Assembly (NCBI RefSeq): GCF_040954835.1
Contig: NC_090714.1
Coordinates: 5,320,501 to 5,384,500 of the forward strand
Direction of reading: 5' to 3'
Source: Lepisosteus oculatus
Lineage: Eukaryota > Chordata > Actinopteri > Semionotiformes > Lepisosteidae
Length of the DNA stretch: 64,000 bases
In this document: positions 22,101 through 33,460 of the stretch, piece after piece
How positions within the stretch are numbered: position 1 is the first letter of the stretch
How the letters are laid out: each line of letters begins with the position of its first letter
Position numbers and translations under genes: made by a program
The notes under the pieces: generated by a model
Told to the model about the DNA's origin: nothing
Seen by the model: the letters and a program-made list of their open reading frames with translations, nothing else
The model's database searches: none

Positions 22101-23296
22101 TGTGGAGAGAGCTGGGTGGATTAGAAAACGATAAAAGAGTATTCTGCTGAGTTTTGCCGACCTCCCCGATGGTACATATCTGTGTTGTGACTGATGTAGG
22201 GGTGCAGTTAGTCACGGCGCATGTCTGTGAGGGTTTCGAGCTTTTACACAAAAGACCGTTTTTGGAGTGAATAACTGCAACACACAAAAGGGTATCTTTT
22301 TCTGCACACGGATATTTCCAAGCAGTTTAAAACCTCAAAAGTTACCATAGCTGTTATGTTTAAGAGAGAGACTCTTGCATGTATATTTAGAAATAACATC
22401 ACCATAAATACAACAGAATGCAACGGTAATTTTTTATCACCTTTCAGTTGTTCTGAACTGTCACATTTTCTCAAAAACCACAAAATGGTGTCTCTCTATC
22501 TCAGCATACACAGAAGCTTCACTAAATTTAGAAGGTACCTTTTCTCACACAGTGATCAAACTTTACACTACTACACAAGTTCTAAGGTACACATATAAGT
22601 TGCAAACATTCTTTAACCTTTGTTTTTATTCCATCATAGAAGAGAATAATTTCTACGGCTTAAAAATTAAGAAATTTGGAAAAAGTTGCAACTTCTAGAA
22701 AGGTCATGGAAGAAGAAAAAATTGAAGGATTCTTAACATGCTTTATTTTGTGGGTTGATAATGCATTTCCCTTTCCCTACCCCGCAAAAAAAGCTTTTGA
22801 TAAAAGGATTACTTTTTCAAAGGACTTCCTGAAAGTCATGAATTCTCAATGGGCTCTCCAGCTGAAACATGGCTTTAAATATGAAATCCTCCTGATAAAC
22901 GTTTATTAATTAGAAACCTCTTGTTTACAGGTCTTGCATTATTTCCTCGTTTAAGACCTTTGAAATAGTTTCTCGTGCCTGGATGTGGATTTCCTTTCTG
23001 TACTTTAGAATGGGGAACGACGGCACAACACTGAAAGACTAAAAAGTTGAATTATGTGCTGTAGCACCTCTGGTCTGCTGGGCCCAGAATCCTGAATCCA
23101 GAATCAGCTGGGAAAAGGGTTAAGCTGCTCTATTAGGGTTGAGGCGGAATAGTGTAGACGGATGTAAACCCGGCTTTAAACTCTCTCCAGGTCTCGCTCG
23201 CCGCGCCGCAGATCGCCGGTCCGCCGCAGGTCCCGGTCCAGATCGCCCGGCCGCCGGCGTCACCGGAGCCGATCCAGCTCCAACTCCTCGCGGTAG
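16140..23296 (+). CDS. RNPS1: RNA-binding protein with serine-rich domain 1
   Basis: RNPS1 is a nuclear SR-related protein. It joins the exon-junction complex peripherally (ASAP/PSAP with ACIN1 or PNN, and SAP18) and acts in splicing, mRNA 3' processing and nonsense-mediated decay. Coding exons: 16140-16141, 18901-19056, 19445-19636, 20676-20772, 21431-21584, 21802-21943 and 23191-23296. They total 849 nt, encode 282 aa and keep phase at every junction. The ATG is created by splicing (AT|G), giving MAPSPTKRKD. Order: a Lys/Arg-rich N terminus, a serine-rich tract (about 45-105), GSPSPGRRRHDNRRR, an RRM from about residue 138 (RNP2 VHLGRL 138-143; RNP1 KGYAYVEF 178-185), a Pro/Arg stretch (PPRRMPPPPPVWRR), and an RS-rich tail ending SSSNSSR. 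The length equals the human short isoform, in which 24 N-terminal residues are replaced by Met. The exon encoding the longer human start (MDLSGVKKK..) was not found in intron 1. The donor after K149 (GTTTGC) is weak. Confidence 0.95.
16554..16586. repeat. Perfect 13-bp hairpin in RNPS1 intron 1
   Basis: TGAGGTTTGTGTA (16554-16566) and its exact complement TACACAAACCTCA (16574-16586) flank a 7-nt loop. A second AAACCTCAC at about 16588-16596 could compete for pairing with the left arm. It is too short for a typical microRNA precursor. Confidence 0.7.
17440..17560 (-). mobile_element. Old copy of the Penelope-like short repeat
   Basis: Read on the minus strand it has a degraded hammerhead-like core (CTGAAAATGGCTC..), then CAGCATGGAATAAAC and TTACTTGCTCC. 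This is the same order as the younger copies at 20880 and 26668. It has many substitutions and no visible target duplication. Confidence 0.6.
20870..21016 (-). mobile_element. Short Penelope-like repeat with 10-bp target duplication
   Basis: The insert (20880-21006) lies in RNPS1 intron 4 and is flanked by exact copies of AAATAGTAGT at 20870-20879 and 21007-21016. On the minus strand it starts CACACCTGAAGAAGG and continues with a CTGAAGA..GGC..GCC..GAAAC block like the hammerhead ribozyme core. It then has a pyrimidine-rich run, CAGCATGGAATAAACC, and CTACGCATGCTGACGCAGC at the far end. Only about 127 bp is present, so no protein is encoded. The family name is inferred from the hammerhead-like core, which vertebrate Penelope-like elements are known to carry in their terminal repeats. 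An unrelated SINE-like family remains possible. Confidence 0.6.
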
Positions 23297-24151
23297 ACCG
23301 CACGCCCCGGCGCCCCCGCCCCCTCGCCCCGCCGCTGGCCCCTTCCGGGGAGCACTGGGCCGTCGACCAGCTGAGTGAGAATCCTGCAGGCTCCTTTGCC
23401 CCAAAAGGGGTTATCGGTACACCGAAGAGCAGTCCTAGGCCACCCAGTCTGCTCCACATTCTCCTATTCCAAAGCCTTTTTTATTTGCAAATAAAAAACT
23501 GGCATTGGGACTCTCAAAGAATCTTGGAGGCAAAAGCGCCTGTTTTATTGCTCTTTGTCAGCTTTTATTAATTTTGGTCTCCCTCGCTGTTCTCCTACAA
23601 TTTTTTTTTTAATTGACAGGTTCTAGGCTTCTCCAAATTGTGAATTTTAAGATCTTATTTTCCCTACGTTTTTCTAAGCAATTTGTACCACAGGACTGCT
23701 GAAATTGACCTCCCATTTGCATGATGTGTATATTTCTACGTTATTGCAAGTTACCATTTTTTATGTTTTTACCCCCACAGAGCTTAAATTTCTGACTTTT
23801 CATTATATAATTTTTTAAAGTATTTCCTGTTGCTTTGAGAAATTGTCAATCTTAAATGAATGTGATCTACATTTTGTTAATAAAACAGGATTTTTCTGCA
23901 TTTCATAAATTGTTAATGTACCACAGGAGCTGTATGTACAAAACATGTCTGTTGATCTTCCTTTTTGCTGTACCAGGTTTAGGTAGAAAAAGCAGTTTGA
24001 AGTAATAAAACATTTCCAATTTCCCATTAGTTTGTTCTGACACATTAAATCTTATCCATAGCTAGCTGTGAATGTTGATTAATGATTGGTGAATTTCAAA
24101 TTGGAAAGATTTTAAAAGGCAGAATAATTGGTGATTCTAAAATTTAATAAA
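23297..24151 (+). other. RNPS1: RNPS1 3' UTR with several poly(A) signals
   Basis: AATAAA occurs at 23490-23495, 23879-23884, 24004-24009 and 24146-24151, which suggests alternative 3' ends. The segment beyond the first signal is T-rich and unbroken by recognised repeats. Which sites are used cannot be told from sequence. Confidence 0.65.
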
Positions 24152-24860
24152 GTGAAGCTAATTTTCACCCTTCGGTAACTAGTGTGATTTGGTGGGATCC
24201 ACAACCATAAAAAGCTTTGCTTCCTCCTTATTCCTGGTTTAATTATGTCTGGTAACAGGAGCAAACTTCTTTAGACCCTCCTAATAAGCATGAAAGCTCT
24301 TATGATGACATGGTAGGCTTATCATTGTAATGAGAAGGAAGCAGAAGAGGCTGTGAATAACTATGGACTGTGGAGAGGTGGAATTTTGCTACAGATTTGA
24401 AGGAGCTCTCCCTGCTGAGTGGTAAGTTAGTGAACAACATTTACACTTGGCCTTTAGAGGAGCAGAGTTCCTGGGCAAGATATGAGGACTTGAAGGCTAA
24501 ATGTGGACATTTTGGAGGATTGTTGCGATGTTATGATTATGAAGGAGTACTACAACCAGTAATGATTGTGAAATGCGTGGAAAAACAGTAGTGTTTTACA
24601 ATGTGCAGATAGAAAATACTTGAAACAATGGTTTCATTTCTGAGTTTCTGAAATGGGTTGTATAGAAAAGTGCTGTATAGAAAGATTGGCAGTCGCACAA
24701 ACTTGGAAGACATATTTCTAATGTGTGGCATTCTTGTAAAAATGCATTTCAATTTATTTCAGGGTTCCAATTAAGCACTAATTGGAAAATAGTTCTAAAC
24801 AACTGCATTTGCATGTAAGACTAAATGAACTCAGATGAATGCAGATTGTGACCACTGGAG
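24152..24860. other. Short intergenic DNA between RNPS1 and COX19
   Basis: No exon is recognised. A 73-codon open frame at 24370-24591 (+) has no family match. The two genes converge across this stretch and the SINE that follows it. Confidence 0.5.
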
Positions 24861-24864
24861 CTGG

Positions 24865-25110
24865 TTTCTTTAATGGGTTTGAAGGTGATTGGGTTAACTC
24901 TGTGCAGTATCTCGATGGGTGACCTCCTGGGAAATCTAGGATTGCTGATGGGCACGCTATACTGTAAAAAAGGCGCTGTCCTTCAGATAAGACGCAACAC
25001 CAAGGTCCTAACTCTTTATGGTCATTAAAAATCCCAGGGTGTTTCTCGAAAAGGGTAGGGGTGTTACATGTGATGTTTTGGCCAAATTTCCCTTGGCCTG
25101 TACCATCCAT
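24865..25110 (+). mobile_element. 5S rRNA-derived SINE (SINE3-type), plus orientation
   Basis: CAGTATCTCGATGGGTGACC followed by TCCTGGGAAA matches the internal-promoter part of 5S rRNA. The SINE body follows: AAGACGCAACACCAAGGTCC, ATCCCAGGGTGTTTCTCG, GGGTAGGGGTGTTA. The 5' head before this is degraded and the 3' tail is missing. Established: SINE3 elements in fish use a 5S-derived promoter. Confidence 0.7.
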
Positions 25111-25356
25111 GGCCATACATGTTGCAAATAAAAATAAACAGAATATAAAAATATATCCCTGAAAGAGGCTCCTAGGGGGTAGAGTAGAATCCAATAAACT
25201 AGAATGCAGAAGACGCATGCAAAGTAGTACAATAAGATTTAAAGCACATACAAAATATTTATTTCCAATATTCACATTTTTATAGCACAAATTTAAATGT
25301 ACATTATATACATGTCTGCTGGATGTTGTGCTGTTGTTTTCACTTCCTTGTTATTT

Positions 25357-27253
25357 CTAGACATCATCCTTTGACTTCTGGCTCCCTTGATCCATTATAT
25401 CTTTGAATCCCAGTTTCTCTAGTGGCTCTTTTGTCATCAGCTGCCTAGGAAGAGAAGAACCAGATGCTTAAGTGCTAACCTTTCACCTCTATCCAGTGAC
25501 GTCAGCAGTAGGGAGGATACCCTCACTATAGAGAAAGACCTTATGGGCTATTTTCCACCAATACCAAAAGTATTGGTTGCTAAAATATTAAATCTTTGAG
25601 CAAGGATTCTAATATTTACTAAATGCACAGAAAGGTTTAGCGTGAGGTATCATCTGGTTAGTTTTATTTTGGGTCAGGTCAAAATGGTAGTTGCTAACAG
25701 CAGTGTGGGGTAGTGCGTGCTCAGGTTTGTTCTGTTCAGTCTCTGCTGCAGAACTATCTCTTGAGCTGCACCAATTGTCAAGATAGCCAGGTTGTCGTGT
25801 TTTCATAAACAAACACCCGCTGCTTGTCTTGTGGGCTTTATTTTGATCAGTCTTCATTTTTCAATACGCACCTTTCCATTCTGCACTCAAGATACTCCTT
25901 TGACTGATTCCGGCAGAGTGAGCTCTCGAAGTTGTTTTGCCTGAGGCAACTCATAAACTTCTCTTTGAAATCCTTGCATTCCCCTGAAAAAAGCAGAGTG
26001 CAAAATTCAGTTTAGTATTAGGCTGCTCGCTGAGAAGGTCATCTCCCCCAGGGCCACAATTCTTTAAATAGTCTGTGACGTGAAATAAATGCAAACTTGT
26101 TTTTTTTTAAATTGACAATTACCAAAGTATTTCATTGCAGTAGCAAGGGACTTCTGTGTGTGTATTAAAATAACCCATTTTTAATGCACATGAAATTAAA
26201 AGCAAACTGGCTGGCCTACCTTATTCTATTAACAAGTGCAGTGTATCCCTGCAAAAGCTTGGTTTGTAAAAATTTGTAATGAGCAGTACCTGTAATATGA
26301 GGTTTTGAAACAGGATCCCACGGCCCAAAGAAGGTTTTAATATTAATATACGGTCTCTAATCCCTACCAAACGGAGTAAACTAGATGTATGGCTGCAACT
26401 ACTGTCACTGAAGCATTTTGCACCCATCTTCTATCTAAATGCTGGTTTAAAGTATAGCTTCTACCCTGTTCCCGTCTCCAAGAACTGTGATGTTATTTAT
26501 GTCATTTGTCGTGTGAGGAAAACACGCAAAGAATCCTTTCATTGCACCTGGGTACATGTAACAATGAAATTGAATTTGCTAGACATTGGGTGCTGTGTTG
26601 CATGTACTGAACCAGGTTATTCAAGTTTTGCACTTCCGTGGAAATTAATCAGAATATCTATTATTATGTTTATTCCATGCTGAAAAAAAGAAGAAAGAGA
26701 ACACAACGTTTCGGCCGTGGAGCCTTCTTCAGGTGGAACCTTCAGCACACCTGAAGAAGGCTCCACGGCCGAAACGTTGTGTTCTCTTTCTTCTTTTTTT
26801 CAACATGGAATAAACCTATTACTTGTTCCTTTGCAGCCTACGCATGCTGACGCAGCTACCCACCAGAACTACAACTATCTATTATTATACCGTGGAGAAA
26901 CGCTGACTTAACGTCAGAGAACGTTTCTGTGGAGAAAGGACACACTGCTCCCATATTTGAGAAGGTTGTCATTTCAACGACCAGTATCTGCACATCTACA
27001 TTCGTTACTATTTAAAAGTGCGCTTCTCAGTTCTGTCAGAGCTCTGCACTGCTGATGCAGGACATGCATGGATAAAGAAAACAACTTCTTAACATTTGCA
27101 AAAGGGGGAGAGGGTTGTCTCAAACCGATTTTGATTTACAAAAAAAAATGTGCATCCACGATGTAACTCACCAAAGTGATCTAAAGGAAAAGACCCTTTG
27201 TCCGGGGGACGGGGCTTGAAAGATTTTGTCCCAAAATTCATTGCAGTCGACAT
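25357..27253 (-). CDS. COX19: Cytochrome c oxidase assembly factor COX19
   Basis: COX19 is a small soluble protein of the mitochondrial intermembrane space and cytosol, needed for copper delivery to cytochrome c oxidase; it works with COX11 in this pathway. The minus-strand exons are 27253-27172, 25983-25872 and 25444-25357. They total 282 nt and encode 93 aa, with phase kept at both junctions (G|GG and AG|G). The protein starts [20 protein letters not shown] and ends in KSKDDV; the human protein is 90 aa. The CHCH fold is intact: C30-x9-C40 and C51-x9-C61 form the twin CX9C pair that is oxidised by the MIA40 relay. The start ATG sits directly after GGCA and the first exon has no upstream in-frame ATG. 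It converges with RNPS1 and diverges from ADAP1. No defect is seen. Confidence 0.96.
26655..26888. mobile_element. Palindromic Penelope-like repeat with 13-bp target duplication
   Basis: The insert (26668-26875) lies in COX19 intron 1 and is flanked by exact copies of TATCTATTATTAT at 26655-26667 and 26876-26888. It contains two head-to-head copies of the same short element. The arms at 26669-26735 and 26748-26814 are 67 bp with a single visible mismatch and a 12-nt spacer. The plus-oriented copy continues to the far end (CAGCCTACGCATGCTGACGC), while the minus-oriented copy stops after TTTATTCC. Each arm has the CTGAAGA..GAAAC hammerhead-like block. The intact duplications and near-identity of the arms point to a fairly young insertion. 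Confidence 0.65.
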
Positions 27254-27294
27254 TGCCACAGCTTGTTAATTTCCACTTCTGATACCTGAAAGAG

Positions 27295-27345
27295 GAAAAC
27301 TGCTTACACCGGATGTACCGCCATGACCTCTTCTTCCAGGCCTTT
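27295..27345 (-). promoter_or_regulatory. COX19: COX19 promoter elements (ETS and YY1-like)
   Basis: ACCGGATGT at 27308-27316 is a good ETS-family (GABP/NRF-2-like) site, and CCGCCATGAC at 27318-27327 is YY1-like. Both lie 55-75 bp upstream of the COX19 ATG. NRF-2 and YY1 sites are typical of nuclear genes for cytochrome oxidase biogenesis. The start site probably lies here. Confidence 0.6.
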
Positions 27346-27349
27346 GTAG

Positions 27350-28495
27350 TAGATTTTCGATTGCTCGATCACTTGCTCGACAATCCATTAAGCATTAAAG
27401 GGCCAGTGCTTACATGTGCACCAGTGTTTTTGTGTATACCTGAGTCAATCGCGATTGTACTTTACTGCAGCCTCCCTTCAGAGAAAGTGACCTAGGTTTA
27501 AGCGAGGTTATCCTGTGTTTATCTGCAGCTTACTCGAGCAATTAAGGTGTACTGCTTTGATTACAATATACTACGAAAAAGTAGCAGATAACTATAAAGA
27601 CGTGCCTAATAAATTCTTCGAACAATATGGAGCTTTTTAAAATCTGTCAGAAGTTTCATTCCGTAGCTGTAGATAGCTTAATATCTGCGTGACTCCGTCA
27701 CGTCTTCTAGTTTTGTGTTGGGGGTGTAGGTCAATATACATTTGTAGATGTATGTACTGCAATTACAGTATATCAAGTCACATTTAGTTAAAAAAAAAAA
27801 ACTTCCTCAATAATGCACAGAGCATCAATATTTAAAAGCTAGAGACGGGAAGTCGATAAAGCCTAATTGAAATAATTCAATGATGTTGTGTACTGTGCTG
27901 TTACTTATTTTTTATTATTAATCGGCTCTTTGGAGTCCAGGCAATCAAGACAGGGAGACGCAGCCAGCGAAAGAGACAGCAGGATTGCATTATGTCGAGA
28001 AGCGGAGAGGTGAAAGTCGATAAATTAATCAGTACAAAGTATCTGCAAAACCCCTAATCCTTGTGAAAATTCATCATATCCTTAACTAACAGATTCTTAA
28101 CAGGCTACATACAACATTCTTAAACTCTTAAGTTTTCATTTCTGTATTTTGTAAGTAACATTGCATGAGGTTTTATACAATATTCTGCTAGATTTAATCG
28201 TCTCGGCCCAGTTACATATTAGGGTATTGCCTCAACGGGCTTTTGCATTAGAGACTGTTCCAGATGTTTTCTTTCGTGTGGATATTTGTTGAATCAGGAT
28301 GGCAGTGAAGGCATTGCTGGGTTGAGTACCAAAAGGGAGATGCTGGAATCTTGTTTCCATTCTAGTTGTGTGGAAATTGTGGAAGGTAGCCTGCTACTGC
28401 AGTTAGCAGTACCAAAACAAAGTCTCTAGTGTATAAGAAACATTTTAGTTTGTAGCAGCCTAGTTTTAGAAGAACAAATTGGGAAAGGTTTAGGA
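27350..28495. other. Intergenic DNA upstream of COX19
   Basis: AT-rich with no gene recognised. A purine-rich patch at about 27930-28020 (GACAGGGAGACGC.., AAAGAGACAGC) is unassigned. Confidence 0.4.
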
Positions 28496-28499
28496 AACA

Positions 28500-28858
28500 G
28501 GGTAGCATGGTGGCACTGTGGTTACATTACTGCCTTGCTGTGCCTGGGCCCTGGGTTCAATTCTGGACCTGGGGTGCTGTCTGTGTGGACTCCCCACGTT
28601 TGCATGTGTCTCCTCTGGATGTTCCGGCTTTCTCTCACAGCTCAAAGACATACCAGTAGGCTATCTGGCTTCTAGGAAAATAGGCCATGGTGTACAGTGT
28701 GTGTGTTTATGTCTGTGTGTGCCATGCGATGGACTGGCGTCCCATTCAGGATGTATCCTGCCTTATGCACATTGCTTGCTGGGATAGGCTCCATTTCTCC
28801 CACCACCCTGAAGTGAAAGATTTTCTAATGGTGTTAGAAAATGGATGGATTTGGGACA
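28500..28858 (+). mobile_element. tRNA-derived SINE with L2-like tail
   Basis: The A-box region GTGGCACTGTGGTTAC and B-box-like GGGTTCAATTCT sit at the head. The body reads CTGTCTGTGTGG, TGCATGTG, CAAAGACATACCAGTAGG, TGCCATGCGATGGACTGG and TGCTGGGATAGGCTCC. The tail ends GAAAATGGATGGAT. Nearly full length, with scattered changes. Confidence 0.75.
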
Positions 28859-29240
28859 CAAAGACTTTCCCTTTGTGAGGGAGGGAGGGAAGGTATGTAA
28901 ATTATTCAACAGAGGCAGTTCAGCTTCCCTACAGAGCAGATATTAGGGCATCTTGTTTGCAAAGTGCACTTGACAAATCCGAGTAAGTCCTGTTGGTATC
29001 ACACCTAAGGTGCAAACTGCAAGAATGTGGTATTGTGGTTTTAAATCCTCCTTCAACTGGTCTTTTAAAGCTCAAAACAAAAGCACACAACATGTAGGTT
29101 GTGGAGTGGGTAACTACACTTTCAGTACATACAAAGTCATGCTTTTTAAAAGAAAACAGAATCACCTCTATTTTGACTGTCTGGTGGTTTGGTTTGGTTT
29201 GGTTGTCTAAATTTGGAATTCACAATTCTCAGCCAGCCCT

Positions 29241-29293
29241 CACCCCACCCAGCACGGGAGCTGATAAAGACAGCGCGTGTCTTCTGAAACAAA
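29241..29293 (+). repeat. 53-bp segment duplicated at 29801-29853 (donor-like copy)
   Basis: It begins CACCCCACCC, continues GGAGCTGATAAAGACAGCG and ends CTTCTGAAACAAA. It matches the later copy with about four differences. The flanks are not SINE sequence. Confidence 0.8.
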
Positions 29294-29577
29294 GATTGTC
29301 AGCTCATCCACTTCTCCTTTTTGGACTGCGAGCTCACATCAGCAGTTGAGGGAGCATTGAGGAAGGACGAAACACTGGTTACACCGCACGGTCACTGATC
29401 CTGAGTACAGAGTATGTCACAGGGCTCGCTATCCTGAAGCAAACGCAGGGAACACCAGATACCTGGAACCCAGTCACCCCCGGTGCTTTCATTTTTAGGA
29501 AGAATCCTAGTTTCCGTGTTGTCATTTTTAGTCCCCTCTTTCTCCTCTTTCTGTGAACGACCGAAGGGAGGCACAAG

Positions 29578-29918
29578 GGGGATGGTACAGTGACACAGTG
29601 CTTAGTAGTGCTGCCTTGCAGGGCTGAGGCCATGAGTTCAATTCTGGACCAGGGAATGGAGTGGAGTGTGGAGTCTGTGTGCTCCTGAATCCTCCCACAG
29701 GCCAAAAACACACCAGTAGGTTAAATGGATTCTGGCAAAATTGGACCAAGGAGTGAGTGTGTGCGTCTGTGTCCACCCCTGTGATGTACTGACGTCCTAT
29801 CACCCCACCCTGCACAGGAGCTGATAAAGACAGCGTGCGTCTTCTGAAACAAAATCCTGCCTTCCGCCCATTGTATGCTGGGATAGGCTCCCCTGCGACC
29901 CTGAATTGGTTGAAGCAC
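29578..29918 (+). mobile_element. tRNA-derived SINE interrupted by a 53-bp segment
   Basis: The head (ACAGTGACACAGTGCTTAG, then GAGTTCAATTCTGGACC) and body (CAAAAACACACCAGTAGG) resemble the SINE at 28500. Between GACGTCCTAT and ATCCTGCCTTC, the usual TCCAGGGTGT of other copies is replaced by 29801-29853, a copy of 29241-29293. The 3' part ends in TGGGATAGGCTCCCCTGCG and CCTGAATTGG. Confidence 0.75.
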
Positions 29919-30029
29919 AAAGAAAAGTGCCATATTCGTCTTTTTCTTTTTTTGTTGTGCTTTGTTCATAGGGGTATGATGCATTATTTAATTGCAACTG
30001 CAGCACTACATTTAGGAAGCAAACCAAGA

Positions 30030-31320
30030 AGAATTTAGCATTTTCAATGCGGGTTTTATTTTAAAATGTAAAAATGGCCATTACTGGACCTCCAGGGTTA
30101 CACAAGTCTTTGTTCTATATGATTGTGCCGTGATAATGGGTAAACAATGAAATTGGTCACAAACGATCTACAGACTGCAACAGAGACTTCAGATCTCTGA
30201 AATACTTTTAGAGCCATAACTATATTCTTGTAGTGCAGTGCAACTGCCTTAACTATAGTTCAGGCTGATTAGTATTGATGTTCCTATTGCGTTTTTAAAT
30301 TGTATTGTATTAAGTGGTATACTGTGTTTTATATTACAACAGAGTGTTTAAACTTTCCTGCTTATATCAAGATAAAGGTTCAGTAGCCCTGATCTGGAAT
30401 ATAGTCTAGTAGCTGGATTTTAAAACCTAGTTTAACAACAACTACGTTCTCTTTCAAAATGCTGTTTACTACAGTAGTCTGAACTTATTCACCACTATTT
30501 TTCATTTTTCTCACAACTATGAAATCAAAAAAGATTATCTCAGCTTGTTTACGGTATATCCTAATCGTCCCACTATATGTTTTGTATTGTTCATAGATTA
30601 CTTTGTTATGTATGATGCCTTGGACAATGTAATAGATGAATTAATGATCATTATATGAAGAATCAGGTATAGTATATATGCATTGCAGGTAGTATCTATA
30701 CATCATGAGTAACGTTTGGTCACAATTGTTCAATGTAAGTTGATTTCGTATTTTTAAAAGTAAAACTGATAGTGAATGTGTAATTCCCCTGTGACCTTGA
30801 AGTGTTACAGAGGAGTTTCAGCATCAGTAAGTACCAAGGGGATGTTCATTTACTTACTCTTAACATTGTGTGGATACTGTACTACATTCATGGTCACAAC
30901 ACTGGAGGGTAGGCAGATCATATGCAAACACTGATCCCAGCACAGACTGCTACACATCTCAGTACTGACTTGAATAACTGATATCAGTGAAAAGCACTCT
31001 TTGTATAAAAGTTGAGCTTCAAACTGAAATGGACTGGTGGAAATGAGTTGGTTTGGAAATGTACAACGAGGCTAGTTTCTGATGTAGATTCAGCAAAATA
31101 TCTTGACTGACCATTTCCTGAATATGTATTGATACAACATTACAGCTCTACTACTGTATGTCCTAGTATAAACGAGTGCATAAAGAATATAACACAGGCC
31201 TGTTTTATGAAAACTCCAAAAGATCTTGTTATTGACAGTCGCTTTAAAAAGTACATCTCTGATTTGTGTCTATAAATGAGCAATTCTTGTTGTACTACCG
31301 CATTTAGCTACAAATAATTG
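30030..31320. other. AT-rich intergenic DNA
   Basis: No open frame, RNA gene or repeat recognised in this stretch. Confidence 0.45.
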
Positions 31321-31321
31321 C

Positions 31322-31390
31322 TACTTGCAGGGATAGACTCAGGCTCCCCCGCAACTTTGAATTGGATGAAGTGGTTGAAAACGGAGGGGT
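31322..31390 (+). mobile_element. SINE/L2 tail fragment
   Basis: CAGGGATAGACTCAGGCTCC, then CGCAACTTTGAATTGGATGA, matches the L2-like 3' part shared by the tRNA-derived SINEs here. The rest is missing. Confidence 0.55.
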
Positions 31391-32574
31391 GGATAATTGC
31401 CTGCATTTGTACATTGCTTTTCATCCCACGAGGCTGCAAAGCATTTCACATATAGGAGAGGACACACTCCATCCATTACTGAAGTGCTGCAGCCATTGTA
31501 AACCAGCAGCCCTACTGCAAAACAGGTCATGCACAGATGGGAGAATTATTTCAGCAATTGATTTGAGGAGGAATTCTGGATCAAGCTCAGACTGCAATAT
31601 GCCTGGACATGGAAACTTTAATGTCTAAATAGTCCGGACCTCAGTTTAATGTTTCATCCACAGCAAAGGGTCTCTGCTTGTCATACTAGAGCAAAGGTTC
31701 TGGTAATTCTGAAATTCTCAGTAAGGTTTGCAACAATAAAGGTGAGGAATCAGAAGAGATGAGAGATATTATAAAGCCATAGAGAAGCTTAATAACATAC
31801 AACATATCAGCTGTTATCTATGTTCTTACCTCTTCTAATTTCAGGTCGCAGGGGATGAATGGTCTTTGCCATTAACATCTCTAATCAAACATATCGTCTG
31901 TATGGAGTGAAACGATACATACTGAAATTGTGGATCGATCAGCATTGAATTAAGTCACTTATGGGTCATACTACAAGATCAATAGATCCGGTTAAAGAGA
32001 CCCACACAAATTCAAGGTGATTAAAAAAGGAGTGGATGCATTTACATTGTGAACCTATTTTACTCTGTCTTGTTTGATTAATTTTTTTGCTAGCTCTTAA
32101 GCAATATAGCTGAAATGCTGTGAATGAGAATCTAAGAAGAATGCAGAGTGCTTACTGTGGGAAATATTCTATTTAACAAAAACAAGATGAGCATTGTGTT
32201 TCTTTCCTGTTAGCTGCAGAAAAGCCGCTACTACAGTATGTGTCTGTGGAACATAAATTGTACAGTTACTTTCATTCTCTAGACAAACAGATATTTTTAA
32301 TGTCACGACAGTGCAGCGCAATGGGTTAAATCTGCATCTTGCTCTTTGATATGCATTAAAAGTTCAGGTTTTCTGTAGGGTGGTGTTTTCCAGCCCTGGT
32401 CCTAGAGGAACCTTCATTCTAATCAAGGTCTCCATCTCCAGTGCTAATCGATGACTTAATTCATCTGCTTGCTTGTTGAGACTTTTATTTATTCCTTTGG
32501 TCAGTCCTTAACATCCCAAAGACCTGACTTCAAGAGCACCGTTTACAACAATGTCAACATGTGGAAATCACAGA

Positions 32575-32740
32575 CTGAAGGGTGAGCGCCCCCTACTGGC
32601 CCCTCTAACACCTCTTCCAGAAACAACACTAGCTGTCCCAGGAGGTCTCCCATCCAGGTACTGGCCAGGCTCACACCTGTTCAGCTTCAGTGAGGCTTTT
32701 TCCTCCTGCAGGCATCCAATCGATTCCACTGTAGGCAGCC
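32575..32740 (-). mobile_element. 5S rRNA-derived SINE, minus orientation
   Basis: On the plus strand, GAGCGCCCCCTACTGGCCCC is followed by CCTCTTCCAG, then CCAGGAGGTCTCCCATCCAG and CAGGCTCACACCTGTTCAGC. The last two are the reverse complement of 5S rRNA box A to box C. Only the 5' half of the SINE remains. Confidence 0.7.
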
Positions 32741-33179
32741 ATTCTGAGAACCATTCTGAAACTCAGAAATGGGTGGAGAGCTGAGACCAGTTACAAATCC
32801 CCTTTCATCCTTTAAGAGCTGAAAGCAAATTCACGCGTACTGTATACCCCAAATAGAAAACTGAAATCAACGAGCCTGTGAGTAAAAACTGAGCTAGAAA
32901 AACAGAAGGACCAGTAACTGGGAACCAGTGCTGTAGATACCGCTAAAGAATTAAACCTTTATCAGATGTTGAGAACGATCCCAGCCTAGTACACATCCCA
33001 CTTCTCCTCGTAGCCCTATGTCAGGTTTTGGTCTTTTTATTGATAACGAGACGCTTGGAGCGGACGCAATTTGCGCAGCTCCATTTCTGACGGACATCTG
33101 AAAAACGAAAGCGCTAGTGTGACCGCTGGAGGTCTCACTTTCTCTGAAGGCTGGAACACGGAAAAGGTGCACATTCATT

Positions 33180-33460
33180 CAGTTCGTGCTGTCAGTGGGC
33201 TCTAGTGCTGTCTGAAGCAGAGGCGAGGTGAGACCGGTCAGCCGGGAGTTCTGCACCAGCGTGCTGCGTGCGGTCCACAAGCCGGGACCCCGGGGAGGAT
33301 GAATTGAAGCTAGCAACTCCGGACGTTAGATTAACAAGGGAGACCTTTGTTATTTAAATGTATATTTTTGACCCGAGGGAAAAGATCAGCTGAACCAAAA
33401 GTGGCGGCTTGAAACACCCAAAGCCCCCTTGAACAAGTGCAACGCGATCCATAAACTACC
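33180..33460 (+). promoter_or_regulatory. ADAP1: ADAP1 5' UTR and proximal promoter region
   Basis: Moderately GC-rich with several CpGs, directly upstream of the ADAP1 ATG. The initiator context is good (ACC ATG G). No TATA box or single clear start site is visible. There is no in-frame ATG between the last upstream stop and the called start. Confidence 0.5.

Noticed and set aside
28500-28580. Functional tRNA gene
   Set aside because: The A- and B-box-like motifs belong to a SINE head followed by the SINE body; no cloverleaf or anticodon arm is kept.
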